Source of the DNA: DATBIO01 sp036556965
Lineage (GTDB): Bacteria; Acidobacteriota; Vicinamibacteria; Fen-336
DNA: 6,741 nucleotides
Reading direction: 5' to 3'
NCBI GenBank assembly: GCA_036556965.1
Contig: DATBIO010000238.1
Coordinates: forward strand, 1-6,741
Both the position numbers and the translations under genes were made by a program. Each line of letters begins with the position of its first letter. Position 1 is the stretch's first letter. Below are positions 6,690-6,741 of this stretch, in pieces. The notes below the pieces were generated by a model. The model saw nothing but the letters and a program-made list of their open reading frames with translations, did no database searches and was not told where the DNA came from.

Positions 6690-6741
6690 GCGCCCTGCCC
6701 GCGCCTCGTGTGGGAGCGCGTCGGACGAGCCCGGCGCCGGG
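6686..6741 (+). CDS. Start of a further operon gene, truncated by window end (hemD or cobA/hemD candidate)
   Basis: A GTG at 6686 overlaps the hemC stop by 4 nt (GTGA), the commonest coupled junction in dense operons. The frame stays open to the window end (18 codons, beginning MSALPAPRVGARR). Too little is present to recognise a family. In many bacteria hemC is followed by uroporphyrinogen-III synthase (hemD) or a fused methyltransferase/synthase, so that is the best guess from context. This is inference only, and a start further downstream is possible. Confidence 0.4.
   Translation, partial: MSALPAPRVGARRTSPAP

Noticed and set aside
6730..6741. Perfect 12-bp palindrome CCCGGCGCCGGG at the window end
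   Set aside because: All-GC palindromes of this length are likely by chance here, and it falls within the probable next coding sequence.
1..6741. A novel defence, mobile or otherwise undescribed system
   Set aside because: Every sizeable coding region belongs to a familiar signalling or heme-synthesis family. There are no repeats arrays, integrase, transposase or composition breaks to suggest transfer.

Overview
The window is very GC-rich, roughly three-quarters G+C by eye, and densely coded on the + strand. It carries two adjoining blocks: a signalling block (about 1-3434) and the start of a tetrapyrrole (heme) biosynthesis operon (about 3561-6741). The heme genes use the C5 route (glutamyl-tRNA reductase) rather than 5-aminolevulinate synthase. 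The order CcsA/HemX-like membrane protein, hemA, hemC resembles that of deltaproteobacteria in the broad sense. With the base composition this points to something like an Anaeromyxobacter-type myxobacterium or another high-GC soil or sediment bacterium. The taxonomic guess is inference only.

Signalling block. The window opens inside a NarL-family sensor histidine kinase whose N-terminus lies upstream. The first residues look like the end of a HAMP linker, followed by a coiled coil, a HisKA_3 dimerisation/phosphotransfer domain and an ATPase domain. Its stop overlaps the start of a REC-HTH (LuxR/NarL) response regulator, so the two very probably form a cognate phosphorelay. A separate gene follows: a membrane hybrid kinase (about four membrane helices, PAS, HisKA, HATPase_c, C-terminal REC). 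A sigma70-like promoter with an 18-bp inverted repeat next to the expected transcription start lies just before it. This favours an ATG at 1551 over the upstream in-frame GTG at 1497.

Heme block. After a 126-bp gap holding a sigma54-like -24/-12 motif and a clear Shine-Dalgarno sequence come a CcsA/HemX-like eight-helix membrane protein, glutamyl-tRNA reductase (hemA), porphobilinogen deaminase (hemC) and the first codons of a further gene. The junctions overlap by 1, 11 and 4 nt, so this is a tightly coupled operon. HemA makes glutamate-1-semialdehyde from charged tRNA-Glu, and HemC later assembles four porphobilinogens into hydroxymethylbilane. The membrane protein keeps the CcsA fold and the flanking histidines but has lost most of the tryptophan-rich WWD heme-handling motif, so it is more likely a HemX-type partner or regulator than a true cytochrome c heme lyase.

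I see no mobile element, CRISPR array, tRNA or rRNA, and nothing that clearly forms a novel system. The points most worth a second look are the degenerate WWD motif, the sigma54-like motif before the heme operon and the promoter/palindrome before the hybrid kinase. The many long antisense and alternate-frame ORFs are GC-driven shadows.
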